Shown: positions 27,148-36,650, counted from the stretch's first letter. The stretch is DNA of 64,000 nt from Thermodesulforhabdaceae bacterium (GCA_037482015.1 JBBFKT010000001.1:463854-527853), one strand, 5' to 3'. A program made the numbers and translations. The notes: generated from the sequence alone by a model not told the origin.

Positions 27148-27730
27148 AGAAGCTGCCGAAATGCTGGCTATATCAGAAAAAGAAGTCTTTGATGCTATAA
27201 GAGAAGGCTTACTCCCGGCCAAGCTTGAAAATGACGAATGGCGTATTCCAGACTGGGGTATTAGATCCTTCCTTAGGATGCGCAAGGTATTGGATAAACT
27301 GGAAGGGCGACAACCAGATGATCTGGCTTCAAAAGATAGAGTGCTGGAAGCTATCCTTTGCCGAATTGAGTTAATCCTGGAACAGACTCAGCAGGAGAAA
27401 ATAATCCTGGAACTTATTAAACAGAATGAAGAATTAACGAAAAAGATACTGGAACTTGAGACTGCTCTTAAGGCTAAGGATGCGGAAATTGAAAAGATCA
27501 GAGCTGATTTTATGGAGAAGCTCGCGGAAAAAGATGAAGCTCTAAGAAAAATCTTTGCAGAAGAAAAAGAAACTCTTGAAAATCAAATTAAGACTCTCGA
27601 ACGGAAGCTTTCTTTAAGCCAATCTAGAGATGAACATTTCGGGAACTACCTTTTGCCGGGTGAAACTTCTCATCAGAGCAGAGAAGAAGGGTTTTGGGGT
27701 CGTCTTGTAAAAATGCTTACCTGGGATTAG
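27125..27730 (+). CDS. Helix-turn-helix coiled-coil protein
   Basis: A 201-residue protein. Residues ~1-50 form a MerR/excisionase-like winged helix-turn-helix (YGIKEAAEMLAISEKEVFDAIREGLLPAK, then W-RIPDW). Residues ~75-175 form a long charged coiled coil rich in Glu and Lys. The tail ends in WGRLVKMLTWD. The start ATG lies inside the end of the regulator gene (23-bp overlap), so it is part of that operon. It may be a DNA-binding accessory or a scaffold; no function is established. Confidence 0.7.
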   Translation: MAEQYGIKEAAEMLAISEKEVFDAIREGLLPAKLENDEWRIPDWGIRSFLRMRKVLDKLEGRQPDDLASKDRVLEAILCRIELILEQTQQEKIILELIKQNEELTKKILELETALKAKDAEIEKIRADFMEKLAEKDEALRKIFAEEKETLENQIKTLERKLSLSQSRDEHFGNYLLPGETSHQSREEGFWGRLVKMLTWD

Positions 27731-27740
27731 AGGTTTGAAA

Positions 27741-28322
27741 ATGGACAAAACCATGCTTGATCGGCTCAAAAAAATGATTTTGGAACGCTCTTTTCAATAT
27801 TCTGAAACACCGATTTTTAAGCTCGTTCACGGTGGCATGAGCAATTTCTACTTTAACTGTAAAAAGGTTACTCTCGATCCAGAAGGACAGTTCCTTATCG
27901 GTCAACTTATTTTTGAGCTAATAAAGCATCTTAAGCCTAAGGCTATAGGCGGGTTGACTCTGGGGGCTGATCCCATTGCTATGGCTGTTTCCTATACCTC
28001 GTGGCTTAAAGGAATGCCTATCAGCGCCTTCGTTGTGCGAAAAGAGCCTAAAGGACACGGTGCGATGACCCAAATAGAGGGCAACCTGTCCCCGGGGGAT
28101 CGAGTTGTCGTTGTTGACGATGTGATTACAACCGGTGGATCAACAATAAAGGCTATAGAAGTATGTCGAGCGGCTGGGATGGAAGTCTGTAAAGTAGTTG
28201 TTCTGGTGGATCGGGAAGAAATGAGCGGTAGAGCTAACATCGAGCGGCTTGTGCCGGATGTGGAAGCTCTGGTGACACGGAGCGAAATAATGGAACTCTA
28301 TGAAGTTTGCCGTCAACGTTAG
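27741..28322 (+). CDS. pyrE: Orotate phosphoribosyltransferase
   Basis: Transfers phosphoribose from PRPP to orotate to form OMP in pyrimidine synthesis. The 193-residue protein has the PRPP-binding motif VVVVDDVITTGGST, the catalytic-loop region RKEPKGHG and the substrate end GGMSNFYFNCKKVTL. Length is normal. The ATG 27741 follows AGAGGTTTG. It closely follows the signalling operon but is probably an independent housekeeping function. Confidence 0.93.
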   Translation: MDKTMLDRLKKMILERSFQYSETPIFKLVHGGMSNFYFNCKKVTLDPEGQFLIGQLIFELIKHLKPKAIGGLTLGADPIAMAVSYTSWLKGMPISAFVVRKEPKGHGAMTQIEGNLSPGDRVVVVDDVITTGGSTIKAIEVCRAAGMEVCKVVVLVDREEMSGRANIERLVPDVEALVTRSEIMELYEVCRQR

Positions 28323-28325
28323 AAC

Positions 28326-28353
28326 GTAGGGGCTAAAAATTTTTCGCCCTAAC
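28326..28353. repeat. REP-like palindrome beside the transposase fragment
   Basis: Arms GTAGGGGC and CGCCCTAAC surround an AAAAATTTTT centre. It begins 3 bp after the pyrE stop and 17 bp before the transposase start, so it may also cap the pyrE transcript. Confidence 0.8.
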
Positions 28354-28370
28354 GATAGAAAATCCATCAT

Positions 28371-28751
28371 ATGACTCGCTACGATCCTGAATGCCACCAT
28401 CGCCGATCCATACATTTGAAGAACTACGATTATACCCAACCGGGTTCGCATTTTATCACCCTGTGCACGCACAAATGGGCGCATCTGTTCAGTCGTGTGG
28501 TGGATGGGAAAATGATATTGAACGTATTCGGGAGAATCGTGTGCGAAGAATGGTTCCGCTCAGCGGACATCCGGACAGAAATCAAATTGCGCCATGATGA
28601 GTTAGTCGTCATGCCCAACCATATTCACGGCATTGTGTGGATTGTGGACACCGGGGAAACAATCGTCGGTGACGTAAGGGCGGACGGCCGTGCGCCCCTA
28701 CATCGTCCCCCCGATGTTCATCGCTGGGAGCGTTTTAAGGCTGGCTTTTAG
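28371..28751 (+). pseudogene. N-terminal fragment of a REP-associated tyrosine transposase (RAYT)
   Basis: A truncated Y1-family transposase of 126 residues. It begins MTRYDPECHHRRSIHLKNYD, a typical RAYT start, and carries the metal-binding His pair in VVMPNHIHGIVWI. It then runs into a REP-like palindrome (28674-28701) that is read as RADGRAPLHRP. It ends at AGF and a stop, just where full-length relatives continue into the C-terminal helix with the YYEHIIR region. The end overlaps the convergent rsmI stop. Without the C-terminal third it is probably inactive. Confidence 0.78.
28674..28701. repeat. REP-like palindrome inside the transposase fragment
   Basis: Reads GTAAGGGC then a GGACGGCCG core then CGCCCCTAC. 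It is translated in frame within the RAYT fragment, which is therefore bracketed by two palindromes of the family. Confidence 0.75.
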
Positions 28752-29661
28752 AATTTTCTCTTAACTCAACTATTTTCTTGTAAACACTACGGCGGGAGAT
28801 ACCAAAACGGTTGGCTATTTCATGAGCCAGTTCCCTGGTTGATTTGGTAGGATTTTCGTCAAGCAATTTCTGGATGGTGTCGTCAATAGATGCTTTTTGT
28901 AAAATCTCAAGATCGTGTGATTCTGTGTTGGCACCATAATCTACAAAATCGATACGAGCTTTCCTTTCGGCGATTTGTGCCCCTTCCACCACTATGGTTA
29001 TCTCACCTTTGATTTCATTACTTCTTTCATGCAATGCACTGATTACTTCTAGAGCAGAGCCTCGAAGGGCTTCTTCAAAGATTTTGGTCAGTTCCCTTGC
29101 AACGCAAACCATGGGATTCCCCCACTGGGATGCGATTTCTTCAAGAGTTTTAATCAATCTTACGGGTGATTCGAAAATCACTCGAGTCATGTTTAAATCC
29201 CTGTAGCGAGCAAAAAAACTCTTTCGGGAACTGCTTTTAGCTGGCGGAAAGCCCAAAAAAGCAAAAGGCGTTGGGGGAAAGCCAGAGATAACGAGGGCAG
29301 CAAGAATAGCCGATGGTCCTGGAATTGCTGTTACCGTAAGGCCTTTTTCGATAACCCGCCGTATTAGCCTGAATCCAGGGTCGGAAAAACCAGGCATTCC
29401 TGCGTCGGTTACAAGAGCCCCATTTTCGCCGGTTTTAAGTCTGGAAATTATTTCTTCGTCCCGAGTTACTGGACTGTGCTCGTGATAACTTATTAACGGC
29501 TTGTGGATATTGTGATAGGAAAGAAGTTTGCGAGTTCGGCGAGTATCTTCTGCGGCTATAAAATCCACGGTCGAAAGCACTTCAAGGGCTCTCAAGGTAA
29601 TGTCCTTAAGGTTTCCAATCGGGGTTCCTACGATAAAAAGAATGCCCTTTGGGATGTTCAT
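28735..29661 (-). CDS. rsmI: 16S rRNA 2'-O-ribose C1402 methyltransferase RsmI
   Basis: A tetrapyrrole-methylase-fold enzyme of 308 residues that methylates C1402 in 16S rRNA. The N-terminus reads LFIVGTPIGNLKDITLRALE, then EDTRRTRKLLSYH, ALVTDAGMPGFSDPG and IPGPSA, all RsmI signatures. The C-terminal 35 residues form a helix-turn-helix-like end (ELAHEIANRFGISRRSVYKKIVEL) seen in many RsmI. It is translationally coupled to yraN upstream through a 4-bp ATGA overlap. Confidence 0.95.
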   Translation of the reverse strand: MNIPKGILFIVGTPIGNLKDITLRALEVLSTVDFIAAEDTRRTRKLLSYHNIHKPLISYHEHSPVTRDEEIISRLKTGENGALVTDAGMPGFSDPGFRLIRRVIEKGLTVTAIPGPSAILAALVISGFPPTPFAFLGFPPAKSSSRKSFFARYRDLNMTRVIFESPVRLIKTLEEIASQWGNPMVCVARELTKIFEEALRGSALEVISALHERSNEIKGEITIVVEGAQIAERKARIDFVDYGANTESHDLEILQKASIDDTIQKLLDENPTKSTRELAHEIANRFGISRRSVYKKIVELRENSKSQP

Positions 29662-30038
29662 GATCTTGATTTGCTGGCATCAAAGGCGTTTTTTATCCAC
29701 TTAAGCTCAGGTTCTCTTTCCTTACGCCAGATAATTCCCACAACATCGAACCTCACAGAAGCATTAGCCATCCTGTTACGTTTTAAATACCAGCTAGCGG
29801 CTTTTATTATGCTTAGCTGTTTTTTCTTCGTTACGGATTCAAAGGGATGAACCAGAAATCCTTCCGAAGCTGAACGGACTTCCACGAAAACAACATACTT
29901 ACCGTCCCGTGCCACTATGTCTATCTCACCCCAGCGGCACGAGACGTTACGATCAATAACCTTAATACCCTTGGACTCCAAAAAAGCTTCCGCCACATTT
30001 TCGGCTTTCTGTCCGGTCTCTCTACGATCTTCATTCAT
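29658..30038 (-). CDS. YraN family (UPF0102) endonuclease-like protein
   Basis: A 126-residue protein of the YraN/UPF0102 family, a restriction-endonuclease-like fold of uncertain role. It shows the E-x-A-E segment (GQKAENVAEAFLESKG), the D-(I)-E-(V)-V core WGEIDIVARDG, and the catalytic-like FVEVRSASEG. I begin at MNEDRRETG (ATG 30038), which overlaps the upstream SEC-C gene by 8 bp; longer frames only read that gene. It sits next to rsmI, as in many bacteria. Confidence 0.85.
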   Translation of the reverse strand: MNEDRRETGQKAENVAEAFLESKGIKVIDRNVSCRWGEIDIVARDGKYVVFVEVRSASEGFLVHPFESVTKKKQLSIIKAASWYLKRNRMANASVRFDVVGIIWRKEREPELKWIKNAFDASKSRS

Positions 30039-31323
30039 GACCTTTTTGTCTGAGCCTTGCAAGATCCTTGATAGCTCCGGCGATCTTGCTAAGTTCCCCC
30101 AGTCGCTCCTTCGCTCGTTCAAGATATGGCAGAGCTTCAGGGTTTTGATGATTGCCCAGCGCCTGAGCAACCCAGTTTACCACGTAGGGATTTTCATGTT
30201 CCGTAAGTTTAGTCAGTATCTCGAAGCTTTCAGGGGTTGGGATTTTCCCGAGCACCATGATTATACCCACTTTGAGTTCATCAAAGGCTTTATGCTGTTC
30301 AATGGTTTCTCGAATAATCGGCACTGAACGTTCCCCGAAAGATTCAAGCGCTGTGAGACACATCTGAGCGAAGAAAGGATAGCGGAACATGGAAAGTTCC
30401 GCCAAGAGCTTAAGAGCTTCGTCAGTTGCAATGGCTTGAAGAATTTCCGGCACAAATAGTGTTGCCCACGAGAAATAATAGGTAAGGGGCAGTATGTAGG
30501 GGATTGCATCTGAACCAACGGCTTTAAGTTCGTCAATGGTTGGACTTAAAGCCTGTCGTCTGACCTGGTATCCTTCTTGATCTCGTTGATGAAATTTCTT
30601 CATGTCGTTCGCTGTTTTAAGTTCCGCCACAAGCTCCATAAGCCTTGTGCTAGGTTTCATAGGGAAATGATCTCGGTAGTGGCGAGCTCTTTGGGCAATC
30701 CAGAATTTTTCGAGCCAGGTTGTGGGGGAATAAAAATGCACAAGATGCCCTTTTTGTTCTCTCCTGTGGGAACCACTTTCCTGGAAGACATCTTTTTCTT
30801 CAAGAGCTACCTGCCAGCGGTCCCTAGCAGTATAGAAAGCCCTTTCATAATCGCCTAAGACGATACAGGCGGTAAATAAAATGTCGTGCAGTCGGTCGTC
30901 TTCCGGGTAGTGTTCTAAAAGAGTTTCAGCGTGTTTTCGAGCTTTTGCAAAGTCTTCATGGAAGAGAAAATCAAAGCCTCTCTGAATTTCTTGTTCAAGA
31001 CGCTTTTTCTCTCGAGCTTGCTGTTCTCTCCTGAGCAAGTCATCCTTTGGTATGGTTTTTCTTATCTCTTCGTGTAGCGGCATGCAGCATTTTTTGTATT
31101 TTTTGCCAGATCCGCAGGGACAGAGATCGTTGCGAGAAATTTTATCCGATGGCAATGAATCCTGAAGAGCTGCACGACGGCATAATTCCTGATATTCAAT
31201 AGTCCGACGATTTAATTCTTCTAGACTTATGCCAAAATCTTTGCAGACCTGGTCTGGTGGATTGCCTTTAAGCACTTCAAGGACCGGTTCGAAGGGATGA
31301 GAGATAGGTTTTTCTGGGTTCAT
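30031..31323 (-). CDS. SEC-C zinc-motif protein with TPR-like and HEAT-like repeats
   Basis: A 430-residue protein. Near residue 70 is the SEC-C zinc finger NDLCPCGSGKKYKKCC, as at the end of SecA. The middle region (ARKHAETLLEHYPEDD, YERAFYTARDRW) resembles TPR helices. The C-terminal part has HEAT-type repeats (AIPYILPLTYYF, SVPIIRETIEQH, SFEILTKLTEHENPYVVNWVAQAL). No catalytic motif is seen, so an adaptor role is likely. The start ATG 31323 follows AAAGGAG. It leads a minus-strand operon with yraN and rsmI. Confidence 0.78.
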   Translation of the reverse strand: MNPEKPISHPFEPVLEVLKGNPPDQVCKDFGISLEELNRRTIEYQELCRRAALQDSLPSDKISRNDLCPCGSGKKYKKCCMPLHEEIRKTIPKDDLLRREQQAREKKRLEQEIQRGFDFLFHEDFAKARKHAETLLEHYPEDDRLHDILFTACIVLGDYERAFYTARDRWQVALEEKDVFQESGSHRREQKGHLVHFYSPTTWLEKFWIAQRARHYRDHFPMKPSTRLMELVAELKTANDMKKFHQRDQEGYQVRRQALSPTIDELKAVGSDAIPYILPLTYYFSWATLFVPEILQAIATDEALKLLAELSMFRYPFFAQMCLTALESFGERSVPIIRETIEQHKAFDELKVGIIMVLGKIPTPESFEILTKLTEHENPYVVNWVAQALGNHQNPEALPYLERAKERLGELSKIAGAIKDLARLRQKGHE

Positions 31324-31658
31324 AGCGCTTTTTCTCCTTTCTTCCAAGTAGGAGCAATTTTTAACACAAAGAGATAAAACTTCCAAAGATATTCCTTTGT
31401 TTAAGACGGTTGCCGTTTTAAATCTACCGGTATGTAGTGGTAAGCTCTTTTTATAAAAGAGCTATTCCGAAATTTCTTTGCGTGTAATATGATATTTATA
31501 GTAGAGTTTGTTTGGGTAGCCTATGGAGCTTGCCCTTGGCTGTGGTTAACCCATTGTTTTGGGGATGGGCTAAAAATATGCCCAAGCAGCTAGTCATTAT
31601 CTCCTAAAACGACGTAGCAACGTTAAATACGTTAAGAATAAGGAGGGAGAGTAGATCT
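31324..31658. other. Divergent intergenic region with unexplained hairpins
   Basis: The 335-bp gap between the SEC-C gene and glyQ must hold promoters in both directions. AAGAGCTC-type dyads (GAGCTC near 31441-31462: AGCTCTTTTTATAAAAGAGCT) and a hairpin GATGGGC-taaaaatat-GCCCA at about 31562-31585 are visible. No T-box specifier or AGGGTGG element and no tRNA was found. The glyQ ribosome-binding site AAGGAGGGAGAG is strong. Confidence 0.45.
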
Positions 31659-32531
31659 ATGAATTTTCAGGAAGTAATCCTTGCACTTGATCACTTTTGG
31701 GCTAAGCAGGGCTGTATAATTCAGCAGCCTTACGATCTGGAGGTGGGCGCAGGAACCTTTAATCCTGCTACTTTTCTTAGATCTTTGGGACCTGAGCCAT
31801 GGAAAGTGGCTTATGTAGAGCCATCCAGACGCCCAACAGATGGGCGCTACGGGGAAAATCCTAACCGTCTTCAACATTACTATCAGTATCAGGTCATCAT
31901 TAAACCGTCTCCTCCCGATTCCCAGGGGCTTTATCTTGAAAGCCTTAAGAGCCTCGGAATTGACCCGCTTGATCACGATATTCGATTCGTAGAGGACGAC
32001 TGGGAGTCGCCCACTCTTGGCGCATCAGGTCTTGGATGGGAAGTCTGGCTTGATGGAATGGAAATTACTCAGTTTACTTATTTTCAGCAGGTTGGTGGCA
32101 TACAGCTTCACCCCGTAAGTGTAGAACTTACCTACGGGCTGGAACGAATAGCCATGTATTTACAGGGAAAAGATAACGTTTTTGAACTCAAGTGGAATGA
32201 TTCTATCACCTACGGTGATGTTCATCACAAGGGTGAAGTGGAATGGTCCTATTACAATTTTGAAGAAGCGAATGTTGAGATGCTATTTAAGCTTTTCGAT
32301 ATGTATGAGGCCGAGTCTCTTCGGATGCACGAAAAGTCTCTTGTGCTCCCAGCTTATGATTACTGCCTGAAGTGTTCCCATGTATTTAACCTGCTTGATG
32401 CCAGAGGGGCTATCAGCGTTGCTGAGCGCACTCAGTATATCGCCAGAGTAAGAAATCTTGCGCGCCTTGTGGCTCACGCATACGTAAAACAGCGTGAAGA
32501 GATGGGATTCCCACTGATGAATAGATGGTAG
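31659..32531 (+). CDS. glyQ: Glycyl-tRNA synthetase alpha subunit
   Basis: Catalytic subunit of the bacterial alpha2-beta2 glycyl-tRNA synthetase. The 290-residue sequence is highly characteristic: an opening [19 protein letters not shown], then [40 protein letters not shown], and [18 protein letters not shown], with [14 protein letters not shown] as class II motif 3. It is separated from glyS by 183 bp, an unusually wide gap, but the two are surely co-expressed. Confidence 0.98.
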   Translation: MNFQEVILALDHFWAKQGCIIQQPYDLEVGAGTFNPATFLRSLGPEPWKVAYVEPSRRPTDGRYGENPNRLQHYYQYQVIIKPSPPDSQGLYLESLKSLGIDPLDHDIRFVEDDWESPTLGASGLGWEVWLDGMEITQFTYFQQVGGIQLHPVSVELTYGLERIAMYLQGKDNVFELKWNDSITYGDVHHKGEVEWSYYNFEEANVEMLFKLFDMYEAESLRMHEKSLVLPAYDYCLKCSHVFNLLDARGAISVAERTQYIARVRNLARLVAHAYVKQREEMGFPLMNRW

Positions 32532-32714
32532 CAATTGCATTCTACGGAGATGAGTCAAATTCCGCGCTTTCATCAGGCGGCGCAGATAATTGACGAGTTT
32601 CAGTAAAATCTAGTAACGTGACATCTGGCGATTGTGTAATGTGGGTGGAAATATAGTAAACGGCAAGGATGATTTGTTAAAAACCGGCAGTTTTGGAAAA
32701 TAGGTGGTAAAGCT

Positions 32715-34805
32715 ATGGAAAAAGCACCTTTTTTTCTTGAAATAGGCTCAGAAGAGATACCAGCCGGCTACATTGATCCGGCTCTGGAAGCTATGAAAGA
32801 ACAGATTGTCAAGTTTATGGACGATTATCGTATCGCTCACGGAACGCCCTTCATAACCGGAACTCCCCGCCGACTTGTGCTTTTCATCCCCGATGTAGCC
32901 CTTCAGCAGGAAAGCACATCCCAAGAAATTATTGGGCCGCCATATCAGGTAGCTTTTAATCCCGACGGAACTCCAACAAAAGCCGCTGAAGGATTTGCAA
33001 AAAGTCAGAACGTAAGAGTTGAAGACTTACAGATAAAAGAAACCCCGAAGGGAAAATACCTTTATGTAGTTAGGATGGAAGAAGGGCTTCCGACAAAAAA
33101 CCTGTTAGCCGATAAACTTCCTGATTTTATCGCTCATATTCCTTTTCCGAAATCTATGCGCTGGGGAAGCGAAACAGTCACTTTCGCCCGTCCTATGCGC
33201 TGGATCGTAGCGCTTCTCGGTGATGAACTGATCCCATTTCGCTACGGCGACATCGAAAGTGGACGTTTTACCTATGGTCATCGTTTTATGAAACCTGATC
33301 CGATCCCTGTTGTGGCGGATTACAACCATTATAGAGAGGAACTTCGAAATGCTTTAGTTATCGTTGACAGAGAAGAACGACGGGAACTTATTCGTTCTGG
33401 CGTGAAGGAATTAGCATCAAAGGTAGGAGGAGAGGTTGTTGATGATGAAGATCTTTTAGCTGAGGTCACTCACTTGGTTGAATATCCATATCCGCTTATG
33501 GGACGTTTCGAAGAAAAATATCTTGAACTTCCTCCCGAAGTCCCAATAACCGTCATGAAAGAACATCAGCGTTATTTTGCAGTTATTGATCGGGATGGAA
33601 AACTTATGCCCTGTTTCATAACAGTGGCTAACACTGTAGCAAGAAACCCTGAAGTGGTGGTTCAGGGAAACGAACGAGTAATAAGGGCTCGCCTTGAGGA
33701 TGCTAGGTTTTACTACGAGGAAGACAAGAAAGTGCCTCTTAGCAGGCGAGTTGAACAGCTCAAGACGGTGGTGTTTCATTCTAAGCTTGGCACGAGCTGG
33801 GAAAAAGTCGAACGGTTTACGGAGATTGCGAAAACCATTGCGGACGCATTGAAACTGGCTTCAGCCGACAAGGAAAAGCTACTTAGAGCGGCGCTTCTTT
33901 GTAAAGCTGATCTTGTAACCGGCATGGTGGGCGAGTTTCCAGAACTTCAGGGCATTATGGGGAGAGATTATGCCTTAAAGCAGGGGGAGGATCCTGAAGT
34001 CGCTCAAGCTATCTACGAACATTACCTTCCAACCAAAGCTGGCGGTGCTGTTCCACAGGGCATCATTGGAGCTATACTCAGTATTGCTGACAAACTGGAC
34101 ACCATCGTGGGATGCTTCAGTGTGGGAATGATTCCCACCGGAACAGCCGACCCCTTTGCTCTAAGACGTCAAACTCTGGGAATCATAAGAATCATCTCGG
34201 AGAAAAACTTGCCACTGTCTTTAGTGGCTCTTGTTAGAGTAGCTATATCTCTCCTAAAAAGATGGGCAACGGAACCCGAACAGGATGTCTTTTCTGGGGT
34301 CATGAACTTCTTCAAAGGACGTCTGGAACACCTGTTAACATCAGCACCCGATTCCCCTTATGTGCTATCTGCAGTGAAATCTGCTCTTGCAGTGCGGCTT
34401 GATGTAATTCCCGATGACATGAGGCGAATTGAAGCTCTGTCAGAATTTGTTCGAAAGCCTGACTTTGAAGTTCTTGCAACAGCTTTTAAGCGTGTCGTAA
34501 ATATCATTAAGGATGAACTCGAAACTGAAAAGGCGGAAGTAAAACCCGATCTTTTCCAGGAAACTCAGGAAAAAGCTTTGTGGGAAGCCTTTACTGTGGC
34601 TAAGAACCAGGTCGGATCTTTGTCCAGGGAAGGAAAATACGCAGAGGCTCTTGGTGTTCTCGCTGAACTGAAATCCCCTATAGATGCCTTCTTCGATTCT
34701 GTTCTGGTTATGGCTAAGGATGAAGCTATTCGCCAGAATCGGCTTGCTCTGCTTCGATCCATTAAAGAACTTTTTGAAGAAATAGGTGATTTTAGACTTC
34801 TCTAG
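32715..34805 (+). CDS. glyS: Glycyl-tRNA synthetase beta subunit
   Basis: The tRNA-binding subunit of the tetrameric glycyl-tRNA synthetase. The 696-residue protein opens with FFLEIGSEEIPAGYIDPAL, a GlyS hallmark, and contains PKSMRWG, FARPMRWIVALLGDE and VMKEHQRYFAV. The HD-like segment DLVTGMVGEFPELQGIMG and the C-terminal anticodon-binding helices follow. Full length. The ATG follows AGGTGGT. A strong hairpin follows at 34834-34869. Confidence 0.98.
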   Translation: MEKAPFFLEIGSEEIPAGYIDPALEAMKEQIVKFMDDYRIAHGTPFITGTPRRLVLFIPDVALQQESTSQEIIGPPYQVAFNPDGTPTKAAEGFAKSQNVRVEDLQIKETPKGKYLYVVRMEEGLPTKNLLADKLPDFIAHIPFPKSMRWGSETVTFARPMRWIVALLGDELIPFRYGDIESGRFTYGHRFMKPDPIPVVADYNHYREELRNALVIVDREERRELIRSGVKELASKVGGEVVDDEDLLAEVTHLVEYPYPLMGRFEEKYLELPPEVPITVMKEHQRYFAVIDRDGKLMPCFITVANTVARNPEVVVQGNERVIRARLEDARFYYEEDKKVPLSRRVEQLKTVVFHSKLGTSWEKVERFTEIAKTIADALKLASADKEKLLRAALLCKADLVTGMVGEFPELQGIMGRDYALKQGEDPEVAQAIYEHYLPTKAGGAVPQGIIGAILSIADKLDTIVGCFSVGMIPTGTADPFALRRQTLGIIRIISEKNLPLSLVALVRVAISLLKRWATEPEQDVFSGVMNFFKGRLEHLLTSAPDSPYVLSAVKSALAVRLDVIPDDMRRIEALSEFVRKPDFEVLATAFKRVVNIIKDELETEKAEVKPDLFQETQEKALWEAFTVAKNQVGSLSREGKYAEALGVLAELKSPIDAFFDSVLVMAKDEAIRQNRLALLRSIKELFEEIGDFRLL

Positions 34806-34833
34806 AGAGCCATCAGTAATTGCACTGAGAATT

Positions 34834-34869
34834 AAAAAACTGTGGGGCATGCCGATGTGCCCCACAGTT
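34834..34869 (-). terminator. Strong terminator of the permease gene
   Basis: A perfect 12-bp stem (AACTGTGGGGCA with TGCCCCACAGTT) and a short loop are followed on the minus strand by TTTTTT-AATT. It ends the leftward permease transcript; on the plus strand, where it follows glyS, the T tract is missing, although A-rich DNA precedes the stem. Confidence 0.85.
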
Positions 34870-34903
34870 GACCCACCTAAATTCAGATCAGAAGTTGTTG
34901 TCG

Positions 34904-36274
34904 TTAATTTCCGAAGAAGTGACCAAAAATCATTCCAACTATAGTGGAAAAGATTACAACAAGTGTTACGTAAATGGCGGTTTTCTTTGTGCCCATAACG
35001 CTTCGAATTACAAGCATATTTGGAAGACTGAGAGCTGGTCCTGCTAGGAGCAAAGCTAGAGCCGGTCCCTTGCCCATTCCTGCACCTAAAAGTCCCTGAA
35101 CTATGGGAACTTCCGTCAGAGTGGCAAAATACATAAATGCTCCAACTATAGCGCTGAAGAAATTTGCCCAGAGGGAGTTGCCGCCAACGAGCGCCTTTAC
35201 CCATTGAGACGGAATAATGCCTTCGTAGCCTGGTCTTCCAAGCAACAAGCCAGCGATGAGCACTCCAAAAAGCAGAAGTGGAGTTATCTGATAGGCAAAT
35301 TCCCAGGTTTTGAGAAACCATTCCTGCATTTCTTTTCTTGAAGTTGTAATAGTGGCTGTGATCGCTACGATTCCGACGGAAAAGGGTATTAGGGGTTCGT
35401 GAGGAGCAACGAAGACGGCTATAGCTACAGCCAGAGCGCTGATAACCACTTTATAAATCTTAACTCGATACCAAAAGATAAGAACCAATCCTAAAGCCAG
35501 AGCACAAACTGCCGTTAGCCACCATTTAATATGGTAGATGGCGTTCCAGATTCCCACTTCCTGGGGGGATTTACCCCAGTTGGCGAAGATTAACACACCA
35601 ACCATGGTGGCGAAGTAGATAACGGTTTGCCACAGAGGTCTTCCCCCTTCTACAGGTGGTAGGTGTATTGCGGCTTCAGCTTTTGCCTGTTCTTCCTTTC
35701 TGAATATCAAATGCATCATAATACCAATGATGATGCTGAAGCCTATAGCTCCCACGGCTCTGGCGATACCAATATCAAGCCCAAGTATTCTTGCGGTAAG
35801 GACTATAGCCAGTATATTAATTGCTGGTCCTGAATATAAAAATGCTATAGCTGGACCTAATCCTGCGCCTCGCTTCCAGATACCGGCAAAGAGTGGTAGC
35901 ACTGTGCAGGAGCATACGGCAAGGATTGATCCTGAAACAGAAGCGACCCCGTAAGCTAGAGCTTTTGGAGCTAAAGGACCTAGGTATTTCATGACGGCGG
36001 CCTGTGAAACGAAACAGCTTATAGCTCCCGCAATGAAAAATGCAGTTACAAGGCAGAGGATTACATGCTCTTGAGCATACCATTTTACGAGGGCAAGGCT
36101 TTCATAAACGGCGTTTTGAAAACGTTGAGACTCTATGGGCAAGAAGAAACAGAGAAGAAAGGCGCCTATCATTACCAACAGAGGTTTCCAGATAGTGCCC
36201 CAGGCGATAATTTTTTCTTCTTGTTCCAGTTCTTCTTCCATGATTTGTTCCTGAGAAACGGTTGAAGTTTTCAT
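34904..36274 (-). CDS. Permease of the ArsP/UPF0718 family
   Basis: A polytopic inner-membrane protein of 456 residues with about ten helices in two similar halves. The first half contains SGSILAVCSCTVLPLFAGIWKRG and SGPAINI; the second repeats MYFATLTEVPIVQGLLGAGMG and AGPALSLPN. This two-fold pattern with the CSC-x-LP element is the permease family that includes ArsP organoarsenical exporters and YraQ/YcgR-like proteins. The true substrate is unknown. The N-terminal 25 residues are Glu-rich and cytosolic. The ATG follows GGAGGGG and the gene is monocistronic, bounded by its terminator. Confidence 0.8.
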   Translation of the reverse strand: MKTSTVSQEQIMEEELEQEEKIIAWGTIWKPLLVMIGAFLLCFFLPIESQRFQNAVYESLALVKWYAQEHVILCLVTAFFIAGAISCFVSQAAVMKYLGPLAPKALAYGVASVSGSILAVCSCTVLPLFAGIWKRGAGLGPAIAFLYSGPAINILAIVLTARILGLDIGIARAVGAIGFSIIIGIMMHLIFRKEEQAKAEAAIHLPPVEGGRPLWQTVIYFATMVGVLIFANWGKSPQEVGIWNAIYHIKWWLTAVCALALGLVLIFWYRVKIYKVVISALAVAIAVFVAPHEPLIPFSVGIVAITATITTSRKEMQEWFLKTWEFAYQITPLLLFGVLIAGLLLGRPGYEGIIPSQWVKALVGGNSLWANFFSAIVGAFMYFATLTEVPIVQGLLGAGMGKGPALALLLAGPALSLPNMLVIRSVMGTKKTAIYVTLVVIFSTIVGMIFGHFFGN

Positions 36275-36415
36275 GACTTAACCCCTCCATGTGGTGTTGA
36301 TTTGTTATCTACATATTTCTATTTAGCAATACGGAATAAAAAGGTCAAGAACAATCTAAGAGTGTTCGAAAAATTTTTCCTTGCAGGGTTGTGCTGGCAA
36401 TAGACTCACAGGTTT

Positions 36416-36443
36416 ATGTGGGCGACGCATGCGTCACCCCTAC
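36416..36443. repeat. REP-like palindrome (GACGCATGCGTC core)
   Basis: Right arm GTCACCCCTAC is intact and the left arm is decayed to GTGGGCGAC. It lies in a 376-bp gap between the permease and the GDT1-like gene; the preceding bases (GTGTTCGAAAAA) faintly recall the left flank of copy B. I see no gene in the rest of that gap. Confidence 0.75.
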
Positions 36444-36650
36444 AGTTACTTGGTAAATCACATATTGAGCTGTCTCCTGGCTACTCGCACCTGGAAGTGT
36501 CTTTCAGGTTAGATTTCATCTCTGTATTTCTCGCTTACTTTAACTCCCCATAGAAGAAGTCCGCGAAGAACCTCAGAGCAATTCTAACCTGCTAAAAAAT
36601 TTCATCCCAGGCTATCCAGGGTAATCCAGGAAAGGGCATCTATGAAACGT

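Noticed and set aside
31324-31658. T-box leader before glyQ
   Set aside because: No AGGGTGG antiterminator motif or glycine specifier loop was found, and T-boxes are rare outside Gram-positives.
34440-35321. 293-residue minus-strand frame antisense to glyS and the permease gene start region
   Set aside because: It is a low-complexity Ser/Phe/His-rich reading of two well-supported genes and has no domain.
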